From NCBI GenBank assembly GCA_015063185.1, contig SUSY01000009.1:1-50319 (forward strand): a stretch of DNA of 50,319 bases, in the 5' to 3' direction. How positions within the stretch are numbered: the stretch's first letter is position 1; each line of letters begins with the position of its first letter. This stretch comes from Thermoplasmata archaeon. GTDB taxonomy: Archaea > Thermoplasmatota > Thermoplasmata > Methanomassiliicoccales > Methanomethylophilaceae. Positions 1 to 8,779 of this stretch are shown piece after piece. Below the pieces are notes generated by a model. That model saw only the letters and a list, made by a program, of their open reading frames with translations, was not told the origin of the DNA and did not search any database. A program made the translations under genes and the position numbers.

Positions 1-54
1 TTCGGAATCCTGGAGAGATTGGACATAGAACCCGATCTCCTGTTGGGATATTGA
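1..54 (+). CDS. Possible C-terminal end of a truncated gene
   Basis: Frame 1 is open from the first base of the window to a TGA at 52-54 and reads as a plausible protein tail ending in DLLLGY. Only 17 residues are visible, so no function can be given. The composition resembles the coding sequence elsewhere in the window, but a chance open frame of this length cannot be ruled out. From 55 to the promoter of the next gene at about 260 I see nothing further. Confidence 0.25.
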   Translation, partial: FGILERLDIEPDLLLGY

Positions 55-263
55 AACGATCTTAGGGCGATCGGTAGCGGGGGCTATCGACCTATCTCTC
101 TACTGCAAGGCCAGTTTTGAATTCACGACACTGTGGAATTGTCAGGGTGGATTCCAATCGAAGACTTTGGGATAAACCTCTCAAAATTCATCTCCAAATC
201 ACCATCAACACACAGACGAGATAGGTCTTACCACACCTAACATGAAAATTGAATGGACAAAAT

Positions 264-275
264 TTTAATATAATA
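264..275 (+). promoter_or_regulatory. TATA-like element upstream of the rloA-like gene
   Basis: An AT-only run (TTTAATATAATA) lies about 50 bases before the TTG start at 323. With an archaeal start point some 25 bases downstream it would leave a short leader containing the GGAGGT ribosome-binding site at 311-316. Assigned by spacing and composition only. Confidence 0.4.
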
Positions 276-322
276 ACATAACAATGACTCGATAAAATCG
301 ATACTATTGCGGAGGTAGTACG

Positions 323-1639
323 TTGTTAATCCGTTTCAGAGTCAGTAATTTCCTTTCATTCGATGAAGAACAGACGATATCGATGATCAGCGGAAAGACC
401 GAATCCCACTCAGAACATGTCATCCCCTTCGACAATGTAGGCATCCTCAAACTATCGGCCCTGTATGGAGCCAACGCATCGGGAAAGACCAACCTGATCA
501 AGGCCATGGTCACCATGAAGAATCTCGTGGTCTTCAACGAACCGATATTGAAGGACAGGTATCACCGTTCCTCTCCCAAAAATGAGAGCAGGCCATCCCT
601 TTTCGAAGCGGAAATAGAATTCAACGGACGTTTGTTCAGTTACGGGTTCGAGATCGTTATCTCCGAAGGCAGGATCATCGACGAATGGTTACACGAACTG
701 TATATCGACAGGGACTCTTCCATAATCTTCGAAAGGACCGGTAACAACATTGTCACCAATTTCATAGGTGAGGATAAGAAAAGGATGGACATTTATGCCG
801 AGGACACCTTAGACAAGAACAACCTCCTGTTCCTCACAGCGATGAGATCCCATGTCCGTCAGACTGACGGGGCACTGAGGACGTTCGCGGACGTATACGA
901 CTGGTTTGCGAACAAACTGATGATTCTGGACAGTAACGTCCCATTTATACCGACCCGCTCCCTCAGCGAGGAGTATTTTGACAGACTGAACAGATTCATG
1001 GCGTCCTTCGGTACCGGAATCAACGAGATAGGGTACGAGACGAAGCCGGGTATGGAGAACGTCCTGCCCAAAGAGATAGCAGAGGATATGAAAAAGCAAC
1101 TGATGTCCGGAAAGGATTCGCCCGTGGGAATGCGTTCTGCAACATTCTCATCGTCAGTGGATTACCGCGTATCCCTCTCGGAGAACAGTTCGCTGGTGTT
1201 CGATGAGATCGTTTACAGACATAAGGGGGGCATCACATTTCACTCGCATGAGGAATCGGACGGAACGAAGAAGCTATACTCCCTTCTGGCCAATCTGTTC
1301 TCTGACGATGCCGATATGACGATCCTGATGGACGAACTGGATTCAAGACTGCATCCTCAGCTGACCTACCGTCTGGTGAGGATGTTCCTGACTAATGACG
1401 ATCTTCCTAACAAGCAGCTGATATTCACCACTCACGAATCATGCCTCATGGATTTCGAACTTCTGAGAAGGGATGAGATCTGGTTCATAGAGAAGAACGT
1501 CCAGGGATCCAGCAGAGTGTACTCGTTGGAGGATTTCAATGAGAGGATGGACAGAAGGATAGAGAAGGCTTACCGTGAAGGACGCTACGGCGGAGTGCCG
1601 ATATTCTCCACCGTATTCCCGTTGGGAGAGAGGAAATGA
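323..1639 (+). CDS. AAA-family ATPase of RloA/AbiLi type, putative defence protein
   Basis: A 438-residue SMC/ABC-like ATPase of the AAA_15/AAA_21 group. The N-terminus MLIRFRVSNFLSF is typical of the RloA-like family. Walker A is GANASGKT at residues 49-56, and a Walker B-like MDELDSRLHP and a switch-like IFTTHES lie near the C-terminus. The start is TTG at 323, chosen because a strong GGAGGT sits 6 bases upstream. The stop overlaps the next start (ATGA), so the RloB-like protein is probably translationally coupled. In bacteria this pairing of an ATPase with a TOPRIM-like RloB protein is associated with abortive infection and found near restriction loci. A role in anti-virus defence is therefore inferred here. 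No restriction-modification genes are in the window. Confidence 0.75.
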   Translation: MLIRFRVSNFLSFDEEQTISMISGKTESHSEHVIPFDNVGILKLSALYGANASGKTNLIKAMVTMKNLVVFNEPILKDRYHRSSPKNESRPSLFEAEIEFNGRLFSYGFEIVISEGRIIDEWLHELYIDRDSSIIFERTGNNIVTNFIGEDKKRMDIYAEDTLDKNNLLFLTAMRSHVRQTDGALRTFADVYDWFANKLMILDSNVPFIPTRSLSEEYFDRLNRFMASFGTGINEIGYETKPGMENVLPKEIAEDMKKQLMSGKDSPVGMRSATFSSSVDYRVSLSENSSLVFDEIVYRHKGGITFHSHEESDGTKKLYSLLANLFSDDADMTILMDELDSRLHPQLTYRLVRMFLTNDDLPNKQLIFTTHESCLMDFELLRRDEIWFIEKNVQGSSRVYSLEDFNERMDRRIEKAYREGRYGGVPIFSTVFPLGERK

Positions 1640-2556
1640 GATCGGTAACCAACAGATTCGATCCGGAGCGTAGGAGAGGCAGTACTGACGTCCGTTCCAA
1701 GTTTATCTTCGCCTTCGAAGGACATGTTACGGAAGTTGCATACTTCAAGGGCGTGGCCGAGAACAGGAGTATCGCAGGAATCGGACCTCTGGTGGGGATT
1801 TGCGTCCTCCAAAGAGAGGAAGTAGACAGCGGATGCAGTGGACCGACATCCATGATGAGGTTGCTGAGGGACAACATCAGAGCGATGAGGGACGGGTGCC
1901 ATAACATAGGGACAATACGCGAATCAGTGAGGGGTGAGATAGCAAAAAGAACTGGTACAGGACGCAGAGGGCCCATGATGGAAAAGGTGGATGATGAGCT
2001 GCCCGATATCCTATCCAATTGTTCCAAAGACGGTACCATCACCGATATGGATATGGCCAAGAGATTGTGCGATGAATACATAGAATCGATCACAGGAAAA
2101 AGTTCGGACATATTCATTCCGGAACCGGAATCGTACGACCCAGAAATCGATCATGTATGCGTAATAGTAGATAGGGACAGGGATGCACACTCCCCGAAGA
2201 CCATGGACTGTTTCATCTCCGAGTGTAGGGAGAGCGGTTTCGAACCCTACATCTGCAACCCGTGTTTTGAATTCTGGCTCATGCTTCATTTCGATGAGGT
2301 GTTGGAAGTGGACAGGAAGAAGCTATCCAGGAACGAGTTCGTAGGGGACAGACGTTTCACAGAGGTGAAACTGGACGAGATTATCAATGGCATCAATCCC
2401 GATAATCATTATGACAAGACGAAACTGGATCCTCTGATGTTCATGCACAGGATCGGGGATGCAGTCCGTAACAATAGGTACTATTGTTCCGATATCGTGC
2501 GTCTGAAACACGATGTCGGAACCAACTTGGGCGAATTGTTCGAACGCATGATGTGA
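1636..2556 (+). CDS. RloB-like protein, putative TOPRIM-type effector
   Basis: A 306-residue protein matching the RloB pattern: an acidic motif FEGHVTE (E28) near the N-terminus, a DRDRD cluster at residues 179-183 following a hydrophobic strand, and NPCFEFWLMLHF around residues 208-219. The E...DxD layout is that of TOPRIM metal sites, so a nuclease role is the family-based expectation and has not been shown. It shares an ATGA overlap with the ATPase gene. It is longer than many RloB proteins (about 200 residues); the extra part is an insertion between the E motif and the DxD motif, roughly residues 45-165. It ends the operon, and nothing convincing follows for about 700 bases. Confidence 0.75.
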   Translation: MRSVTNRFDPERRRGSTDVRSKFIFAFEGHVTEVAYFKGVAENRSIAGIGPLVGICVLQREEVDSGCSGPTSMMRLLRDNIRAMRDGCHNIGTIRESVRGEIAKRTGTGRRGPMMEKVDDELPDILSNCSKDGTITDMDMAKRLCDEYIESITGKSSDIFIPEPESYDPEIDHVCVIVDRDRDAHSPKTMDCFISECRESGFEPYICNPCFEFWLMLHFDEVLEVDRKKLSRNEFVGDRRFTEVKLDEIINGINPDNHYDKTKLDPLMFMHRIGDAVRNNRYYCSDIVRLKHDVGTNLGELFERMM

Positions 2557-2720
2557 TTCCGTATTCGAAGACAAGGTCCAATAGTTATCATCAGACATCC
2601 CTAGGGGGATTTCCAATAGATCGGTCAGGTTGGAATTGCATGAACGAGATTCTATGCAGGATTGCGTGAGATCTAATGGCAGCTCTTACTTCATTTCCGA
2701 GAGGATTAGGACATTGAAGT

Positions 2721-2796
2721 CCTGACAGGGCGCTCCGCGCCTGTCAGGTGTCCTGCGGACGGCCTTAAGGCGCACATCTCACTCCGTTCGATGTGC
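2721..2796. other. Cluster of four adjacent hairpins/palindromes
   Basis: Four inverted repeats follow one another almost without gaps: 2721-2748 (arms CCTGACAGG/CCTGTCAGG, with further GCG/CGC pairing inside), 2750-2760 (GTCC-TGC-GGAC), 2762-2771 (the palindrome GCCTTAAGGC) and 2772-2796 (arms GCACATC/GATGTGC). It lies 165 bases after the rloB-like stop. It has no U-run, so it is not a simple terminator. It could be a structured RNA, a protein-binding site or an extragenic palindromic element. Confidence 0.5.
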
Positions 2797-3280
2797 TTGT
2801 TCCCATAGAGACAGTCACACCGTCACATCGGTTCCATCACACAGCAGGGTTGTTAAGAGTATTTCCATCGGAAAACTATGAAATAAACCCCACCGGATTC
2901 ATTTCCTGATCCTTCTCAACACACATGCGAGATAGAATCCCAACCTACCGAACAGGGAATCGACCCAGTAACCGTAGGATTGCATCTCATCCATGAATGT
3001 CCCGGAAGCTACGAGCATCTGTTCCGGATGCTTAAGATACCTGAACATGTGCTTCCTTATGATCGAGTGCCAGTCCTTCCTGCGTTTCATTGGATTTGCG
3101 GAGATGGATGAACCGGAATGATGTTTGATACCAACGATGTCCTTAGAAGATTACTGTTTTTTCTTCAACAGAGATTTCAAGTCACATCTCAAAATATGCC
3201 TTTCCACCCTAGAACTCAGAGAGGCGAAAAGAATGATGATGCATCATCGCACCGATCGGTGCTCCGCATCCTGATCGAGA
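2797..3280. other. Intergenic stretch without a supported gene
   Basis: I find no convincing gene here. A 63-residue open frame on the minus strand (2899-3090, beginning MKRRKDWHS) has protein-like composition but no ribosome-binding site, no recognisable motif and no clear promoter. It could be a small gene or a decayed fragment. Confidence 0.3.
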
Positions 3281-4699
3281 TCAGATCTTCTTCCACTTGG
3301 CACCACTTGAAGAATCCTCCAATGCGATGCCTGCTTCGGAAAGTCTGTCACGGATGAGGTCGGCAAGGTCATATGCCTTACGCTTCCTGAGCTCCGCACG
3401 GATGTCGATGAGTATGTCCATGATGGAATCCATCGCACTGTCCGCTTCTGACTCTTCAGGGAGGATTCCAAGGACGACATCGAGCTCCTTCAGAAGTGCC
3501 AGTGAATCCTCGGCACCCTTCTTGGATAGTTCCTTGGCCCCCATCATACGATTGGTATCCCTTGCGAACGAGAACAATGCCTCGATGGCATCCCTGGTGT
3601 TGAAGTCGTCATCCATAGCCTTGATGAATGCTGCCCTGGTATCTGCGATGAGGTCCGCTGCATCATTGGAACCGGATGCCCCTCTGATGTAGGACTCGAT
3701 CTCCCTGTAATTGTTCCAGAGTCTCCTGAGTGCCTCTGCAGCCTTGTTGATGTACTCCTCACCGTACAGGAGAGGACTCATGTAATGCGTATTGAGGAAA
3801 TAGAACCTGATGGTCTGACTATCGTACTTCGCTGCGACATCCTCGACCCTGAAGAAGTTGCCAAGCGATTTGGACATCTTATCCTCCTTACTGTTTCCGA
3901 CGCCCTTTACGGTGAGCATACCATTGTGCATCCAATAGTTGGACAACGGTTTTCCGGTACATGCCTCGGTCTGGAGAATCTCATTCTCATGATGAGGGAA
4001 GATGAGATCGTTGCCTCCACCGTGAATATCGATAGTATTTCCCATATGGGCCTTGATCATTGCGGAACATTCGATGTGCCATCCTGGCCTTCCCTTTCCC
4101 CAAGGTGAATCCCAAGAGATCTCCCCGGGCTTGGCTGCCTTCCATATGGCGAAGTCCATTGGATTCCTCTTCTCCTCATCGTTCATGACCTGTCTACCCT
4201 GGTTGCTCATATTCTCCAACTTCTGGTTGGTGAGACGACCGTAGTTCTCGACCTTGTCAACTGAGAAGTACACACTTCCATCGGATGTCACATATCCGAA
4301 CCCATTGTCAATGATGGTCTTGACCATCTCTATGATGTCATCGATGCTCTCGGATGCCTTAGGATAGAGATTCGCACGCCCGATTCCCAACTTAGCGGTA
4401 TCCTCGAAGTACTTGTCGATGTAATTGGAAGAAAGCTGAAGGGGCTCGATTCCCAACTTAGCGGCACGATCCATGATCTTATCATCCACATCGGTGAAGT
4501 TGGTCACATGCATGACGTCGTATCCACTGTACCTCAGGTATTTAGCGACGGTATCGAACACGATCATGCTTCTGGCGTGTCCCATGTGAATGTCATCGTA
4601 AACGGTGACTCCGCAGACGTACATCTTGACCTTGCCCTCTTCGATGGGCTTAAACTCCTCTTTCTTTCCGGTCAAGGTGTTGTGGATGAATAGGGTCAT
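3281..4699 (-). CDS. cysS: Cysteinyl-tRNA synthetase
   Basis: A 472-residue class Ia synthetase that charges tRNA-Cys in the cytosol. The class signature appears as HMGH in DDIHMGHARSM, and the KMSKS loop as DKMSKSLGN. The zinc ligands expected of the family are visible as Cys in MYVCGVTVYDD, Cys in WHIECSAM and the HHENE motif. The start at 4699 (MTLFIHNTLTG) was preferred over upstream frames because it matches the family N-terminus and a TATA-like CATTTATAATG lies at about 4719-4730 on the same strand, suggesting a leaderless or near-leaderless mRNA. It is divergent from the permease gene. Many methanogens make Cys-tRNA through SepRS/SepCysS, so the direct enzyme is informative about this lineage. 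Confidence 0.95.
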   Translation of the reverse strand: MTLFIHNTLTGKKEEFKPIEEGKVKMYVCGVTVYDDIHMGHARSMIVFDTVAKYLRYSGYDVMHVTNFTDVDDKIMDRAAKLGIEPLQLSSNYIDKYFEDTAKLGIGRANLYPKASESIDDIIEMVKTIIDNGFGYVTSDGSVYFSVDKVENYGRLTNQKLENMSNQGRQVMNDEEKRNPMDFAIWKAAKPGEISWDSPWGKGRPGWHIECSAMIKAHMGNTIDIHGGGNDLIFPHHENEILQTEACTGKPLSNYWMHNGMLTVKGVGNSKEDKMSKSLGNFFRVEDVAAKYDSQTIRFYFLNTHYMSPLLYGEEYINKAAEALRRLWNNYREIESYIRGASGSNDAADLIADTRAAFIKAMDDDFNTRDAIEALFSFARDTNRMMGAKELSKKGAEDSLALLKELDVVLGILPEESEADSAMDSIMDILIDIRAELRKRKAYDLADLIRDRLSEAGIALEDSSSGAKWKKI

Positions 4700-4735
4700 G
4701 TGCGGGAGTAGGCATTCCTCATTATAAATGTGTGC

Positions 4736-4747
4736 GCGCGTACGCGC
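4736..4747. promoter_or_regulatory. 12-bp perfect palindrome in a divergent promoter region
   Basis: GCGCGTACGCGC reads the same on both strands and sits between the divergent cysS and permease genes, flanked by one TATA-like box on each side. It could be an operator or simply a GC-rich self-complementary run. No regulator is known from the sequence. Confidence 0.3.
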
Positions 4748-4791
4748 AAGGTTTAAGGTAGTTGGCGCATCACCACACAACTGGTGAACTC

Positions 4792-6033
4792 ATGTCCTGG
4801 GAACTCATCGTCGCCGCAGTGATATTCGTAGCCACCTATGTGCTCATATCGTTGAGGAGGCTTCCGGGTATCGAAGTCGGTATGCATACCGCTGCACTGA
4901 TCGGTGCTACAGCGATGTTGGTATTCGGTATCGTATCACTGGGTCTTGCATGGGAATCCCTTGATCTCGATGTACTGTTCCTCCTTCTCGGCATGATGTT
5001 GTTGGTAGCATCCCTGGATGCATGCGGGTTCTTTGAGATAATCGCCAATGTACTGATACACAGAGTCCCTGACGGCAGACACCTTTTGGTCAGAGTGATG
5101 GTACTGTCCGCTGTCCTATCTGCACTCATGTTGAACGATGCGGTCGTGTTGATACTCACTCCCGCAGTGATCAGATGTTGTAAGGTTCTGAAGTCGGATT
5201 CGATCCCCTATCTCATCGGAGTGTTCGTATCCGCTAACATCGGGAGCTGTGCGACGATCGTGGGCAATCCACAGAATGCATACATCGCCACACACGCAGG
5301 CATAGGATTCATGGACTTCACATTGGAGATGTTACCGATGACAGCCATCTGTCTCCTTGTGTCAACAATACTTATGCTGATACTGTTCAAAAAGAGATTA
5401 GACATAACCGCCACGGAACAACGCATGGCTCAGGTGTCGGATAGACCCAGACTGTATGCTACGGTAATCGTGACCGTATGTACGATAGTGATGTTCGCAT
5501 TATCCAGCGTCCTGAATGTAAAATTGGCCGCAATAGCTATGACAGGAGGATGTCTGGCACTGATCGTCGTATCAACGAAAGGAAAAAATGTGTTTACACA
5601 TGTGGTGAGGAGGGTCGATTGGAGTGTTCTGTTGTTCTTCATCGGCCTGTTCGTAATAATGTCGGGGGCGGTATCCTCTGGACTGGTGGATGTGATCGCA
5701 TCCCTATTCCCCGGATTCGATGACGGTTCACCATCTCCGATGGAATTGACCGCGTTCTCCGTGATATTATCCAACCTTATCAGTAATGTACCGTCCGTCA
5801 TCCTGATAGGAGATATGATCCCCCACGCATCGTCATCGTTATGGTTGATACTGTCCGCATCATCCACATTGGCGGGCAATCTGACACTGATAGGTGCCGC
5901 CGCCAACGTCATAGTTTCCGAAGAGGCCGAGAAAGAAGGAATAGGGTTTGATTTCCGCAAGTACCTAGCGACCGGGATACCCATATCGCTGGCGACACTT
6001 GCGGTGATGTATGTGTTCTTGGTCCTACTGTGA
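4792..6033 (+). CDS. ArsB/NhaD-type ion permease
   Basis: A 413-residue integral membrane protein with about eleven predicted hydrophobic segments. It belongs to the ion-transporter superfamily that includes ArsB, NhaD and the SLC13 carriers. Recognisable parts are the repeated re-entrant-like stretches with LNDAVVLILTPAV, and IVGNPQNAYIA in the first half, and SNLISNVPSVIL with TLIGAAANVIVSE in the second. These match the inverted-repeat architecture of the fold. The substrate (arsenite, sodium or an organic anion) cannot be decided. ATG 4792 was chosen over an in-frame TTG at 4762 because GGTGA precedes it closely. The 3' end overlaps the convergent ubiE-like gene by 9 bases. Confidence 0.8.
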   Translation: MSWELIVAAVIFVATYVLISLRRLPGIEVGMHTAALIGATAMLVFGIVSLGLAWESLDLDVLFLLLGMMLLVASLDACGFFEIIANVLIHRVPDGRHLLVRVMVLSAVLSALMLNDAVVLILTPAVIRCCKVLKSDSIPYLIGVFVSANIGSCATIVGNPQNAYIATHAGIGFMDFTLEMLPMTAICLLVSTILMLILFKKRLDITATEQRMAQVSDRPRLYATVIVTVCTIVMFALSSVLNVKLAAIAMTGGCLALIVVSTKGKNVFTHVVRRVDWSVLLFFIGLFVIMSGAVSSGLVDVIASLFPGFDDGSPSPMELTAFSVILSNLISNVPSVILIGDMIPHASSSLWLILSASSTLAGNLTLIGAAANVIVSEEAEKEGIGFDFRKYLATGIPISLATLAVMYVFLVLL

Positions 6034-6795
6034 GGGTTTGTGACCAACGTAGATGTTCACTGCACCCATGGATTTACTGTAGTACCTGGCGTCGGAGAAT
6101 CCGGCCTTCTTGAAAATCTCCACCATATCGTCCCCATATGGGAATCCTTCGAGTGAGGAGGTCAACCAATCATATGCCGCCTGCTTTCCACCGATCTTCT
6201 TACCCTTGTCATACCTTCTTCCAAAACGAGGGATGACCAACTTCAGATAGATTTTGTGACCAAGTTTTATGACAGGATTCTTCGGTTTGGAGAGCTCTGC
6301 AACAATGACCATCGCACCTGGCTTCAGAATCCTGTACATCTCATCGACCGCCCTCTGGATATTGGTTACGTTCCTGAGCATGTATCCGGAAGTGACCAAG
6401 TCGAAGGTATCGTCCTCGAACTCCATGTTCAACGCGTCACCCTCACGGAAATCCACCTTCTTAGGAAGATCGAGGGATTCCATCTTCTTCTCGGCGATCC
6501 TCAGCATGCCAGGTGTAAGATCCACACCGATGACATCCCCTTCCGGTCCGACCCTCTCCGCAGCCATGAATGCAATCTCGCCCGTACCACAGCCCACATC
6601 GCAGACCTTGGCACCGGTGATGTCGCCAGCCTTCTTGAACATGAACTTGTGCCAGCCCTTCACCATGCCGATCGACATGATGTCGTTCATCTTGTCGTAA
6701 TACTCCGCAATCTCTTCGAAGACATCTTTGACATAGTCCTCTTTGCCTTCAAACTGATTGCCTTTGAGTTCATTGTTATCCGTTGTATCGGTCAT
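6025..6795 (-). CDS. UbiE/MenG-like SAM-dependent methyltransferase
   Basis: A 256-residue class I methyltransferase. The glycine-rich SAM motif VCDVGCGTGEIAF is followed by VIGVDLTPGML (motif II region) and a FREGDALNMEFEDDTFD stretch typical of the UbiE/COQ5 family, which C-methylates quinone rings. It starts 4 bases after the stop of the MenA-like gene, with GGTGAT as ribosome-binding site. It is therefore the last gene of an operon running transporter, prenyltransferase, methyltransferase. The context supports action on a prenylated aromatic ring. Which lipid quinone or other redox carrier is made is not known. The stop codon is TAG, one of only two in the window. The 3' end overlaps the convergent permease gene. 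Confidence 0.85.
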   Translation of the reverse strand: MTDTTDNNELKGNQFEGKEDYVKDVFEEIAEYYDKMNDIMSIGMVKGWHKFMFKKAGDITGAKVCDVGCGTGEIAFMAAERVGPEGDVIGVDLTPGMLRIAEKKMESLDLPKKVDFREGDALNMEFEDDTFDLVTSGYMLRNVTNIQRAVDEMYRILKPGAMVIVAELSKPKNPVIKLGHKIYLKLVIPRFGRRYDKGKKIGGKQAAYDWLTSSLEGFPYGDDMVEIFKKAGFSDARYYSKSMGAVNIYVGHKPSQ

Positions 6796-6799
6796 GGTA

Positions 6800-7714
6800 T
6801 CACCAGGTTATTGGGAATAAGTTCCCGAATAGTATGCCCAGTATTAATAGGGCTCCGAAGACCCAATTCAGCTTGAATGCATATGGTACGAGCATGAATC
6901 CTGACTTGCGATCGTCACGAGCAGTCTTCGTATTCTGATACATGATGTTCCAGTAATACAGTGCGAACATCACGATGAGTGTGTGTATCGGCAGTATGCC
7001 GAATACAATCAGTAAGGGTACGATGATGAAAGGCAAAGTATTGAATGCCCTGTACAGCAGCATAGCACGGTCGTAACCCAATCTCACAGAGACGGTCTTG
7101 ACACCTGCCTCCTTATCGGAGACGAAATCCCTCAACTCGTTACCGTTAAGAACTGCTGTAATCATCATTGCATTGGGAAGACTTATGAGTGCCAGCTCCC
7201 ATGAAAGATCGCCGGTCATCAGATAGTACGTACCCAGGGGCATCAACATACCCATCGCGATGAACACGGATGGGAGCCCTAACCCGAAATACTTGTACCT
7301 AAGTCCAACGGTATACATCCCGGCAGTGGCGAGCCCCGCAAGACCAAACACGAGAATACCCCATCCAGTAAGGATGATCATCACGATACCCAGACATGCG
7401 GTTATGCCGAGACATGCCATCCCTGCGTAGAACACATGCTTCGGCTTCAACTTACCGGAAACGAGTTCAGGGGAACGACTGTGGTTCTCCTCTGTGTCCA
7501 GACCGGTCTCGAAATCGCCATAGGTGTTAAGAAGGTTGCATGCGGATTGCAGAAGCACTCCACCGATAAGTGCCAGTATTAGAAGGAACCATTCCTGTGA
7601 CCCGTGGATGTACGCGAATGCACCACCGAGAAGGACGGGCACGACCGCACCATGCAATGTCCAAGGCCTGAATGCGTTGAACCACCCAGCATTCACAGGT
7701 TTGACTCCTCCCAT
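6800..7714 (-). CDS. MenA-like UbiA-family prenyltransferase
   Basis: A membrane prenyltransferase of about 304 residues with some nine hydrophobic segments. The first Asp-rich motif reads NLLNTYGDFETGLD and the second NELRDFVSDKEAGVKTVSVRLG. Both bind Mg-prenyl diphosphate in the UbiA family. The N-terminal RPWTLHGAVVPVLLGGAFAY and the sequence between the two motifs resemble 1,4-dihydroxy-2-naphthoate prenyltransferases more than protohaem or geranylgeranylglyceryl-phosphate enzymes. ATG 7714 is preferred, since AGGGTG precedes it at good spacing; an in-frame GTG at 7720 overlaps the upstream stop. Coupling to a UbiE-like gene points to a prenylated quinone-like product. Other menaquinone genes are not in this window. 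Confidence 0.85.
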   Translation of the reverse strand: MGGVKPVNAGWFNAFRPWTLHGAVVPVLLGGAFAYIHGSQEWFLLILALIGGVLLQSACNLLNTYGDFETGLDTEENHSRSPELVSGKLKPKHVFYAGMACLGITACLGIVMIILTGWGILVFGLAGLATAGMYTVGLRYKYFGLGLPSVFIAMGMLMPLGTYYLMTGDLSWELALISLPNAMMITAVLNGNELRDFVSDKEAGVKTVSVRLGYDRAMLLYRAFNTLPFIIVPLLIVFGILPIHTLIVMFALYYWNIMYQNTKTARDDRKSGFMLVPYAFKLNWVFGALLILGILFGNLFPITW

Positions 7715-7716
7715 GA

Positions 7717-8697
7717 TCACACCCTCTCTGTATCTGCCTCTGCCTCGAGTTCCCGGTTCATCCTCTTACCGGAGAACAGGTATCCATCCATGAATGCGAC
7801 CCAACATACATCGACGATGATGGATGCTGCAATGGCCACCATTGCCTTGGGAATGATCGGACCGACGAGAACGGCCGTACAGAGTGCCAACGCAATACCC
7901 TTGTTCTTGTATGTGACCATCAGGATATCCGTGACCCTCTGGGTCCAGTGGATCCCGAAACGACGCTCTCCGACTTCCACAACGGACCCCATGAAGAAAG
8001 TCCTCAGTGCCGCGATAAGGATGAATACACCCATGATAAACCATCCTGCGGACTGGAAATCGGCAGAACTCACAGACAACCATACGAGGAAGGTGATGAT
8101 GCAATTCAACGTGATGCTCATCGCATCCTTCGGGATATTGACCTTGGTGAGTAGTCTGGAGATAATGAGGGGCAATGCGATGATCTCCAGGACGGTGATG
8201 AACACGGTCATCATATCTACGGATTCGCCTAGACATAGCCATACGATGAATGGGATCCATAATAATGCCAGAACATAGATTATGACCGTGGATCTGAGTG
8301 CATGAGGGAAATCCCCTTTGAGTATGTATGAAAGAGGCCCAACGGAAGCGGCGAACGGAGTCGCTGCGATGAATACGAGTCCTTTTGCATAATCCGCATA
8401 CTCCGTACCACTAAGGATGAAGAACCCTACGAGAGGGACGACGGATGCAATCACGAGACCAAGGACGATCGCTCTGATCGTTGATGCGGAATGTTTCACA
8501 GGATTGAGGTCCCTATACGGGATCCTGGAGAAGGATAATGTCAACATCACTGCGAGACAGAATATCGTGACATTCGATCTAAGATCAGGAGTCAGGACAT
8601 CTCCAGGGAAAATACCGGTGAAATTAGTGATAAGCGAGATTATCACTGCGAAACTCATCATAAATGCACTGCTGCACAATAGCCCCTTCAAGGTCAT
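7717..8697 (-). CDS. BASS-family (bile acid:sodium symporter-like) transporter
   Basis: A 326-residue polytopic membrane protein with nine to ten hydrophobic segments. Segments such as GLVFIAATPFAASVGPLSY and the C-terminal YKNKGIALALCTAVL correspond to conserved parts of the BASS/SBF fold (family 2.A.28). Members carry bile acids, keto acids, pantoate and other organic anions, so the substrate is open. It is the first gene of the operon. TATATAAATGG at 8714-8724 lies about 25 bases before the ATG, which points to a leaderless transcript. The stop lies 2 bases before the preferred MenA start. Confidence 0.75.
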   Translation of the reverse strand: MTLKGLLCSSAFMMSFAVIISLITNFTGIFPGDVLTPDLRSNVTIFCLAVMLTLSFSRIPYRDLNPVKHSASTIRAIVLGLVIASVVPLVGFFILSGTEYADYAKGLVFIAATPFAASVGPLSYILKGDFPHALRSTVIIYVLALLWIPFIVWLCLGESVDMMTVFITVLEIIALPLIISRLLTKVNIPKDAMSITLNCIITFLVWLSVSSADFQSAGWFIMGVFILIAALRTFFMGSVVEVGERRFGIHWTQRVTDILMVTYKNKGIALALCTAVLVGPIIPKAMVAIAASIIVDVCWVAFMDGYLFSGKRMNRELEAEADTERV

Positions 8698-8713
8698 AAT
8701 CCGAGAACGTTCA

Positions 8714-8724
8714 CCATTTATATA
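8714..8724 (-). promoter_or_regulatory. TATA box of the transporter-menA-ubiE operon
   Basis: TATATAAATGG on the minus strand, centred about 23 bases before the ATG at 8697. This is the archaeal spacing for a leaderless mRNA. Confidence 0.55.
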
Positions 8725-8779
8725 CCATTATGCACAGGGATCACAAACCCAGAGTTGGAATAAATCATAACAGGACCCA

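Noticed and set aside
2899..3090. 63-codon minus-strand frame after the rloB-like gene
   Set aside because: No ribosome-binding site, promoter or motif. It is mentioned in the intergenic entry only as a possibility.
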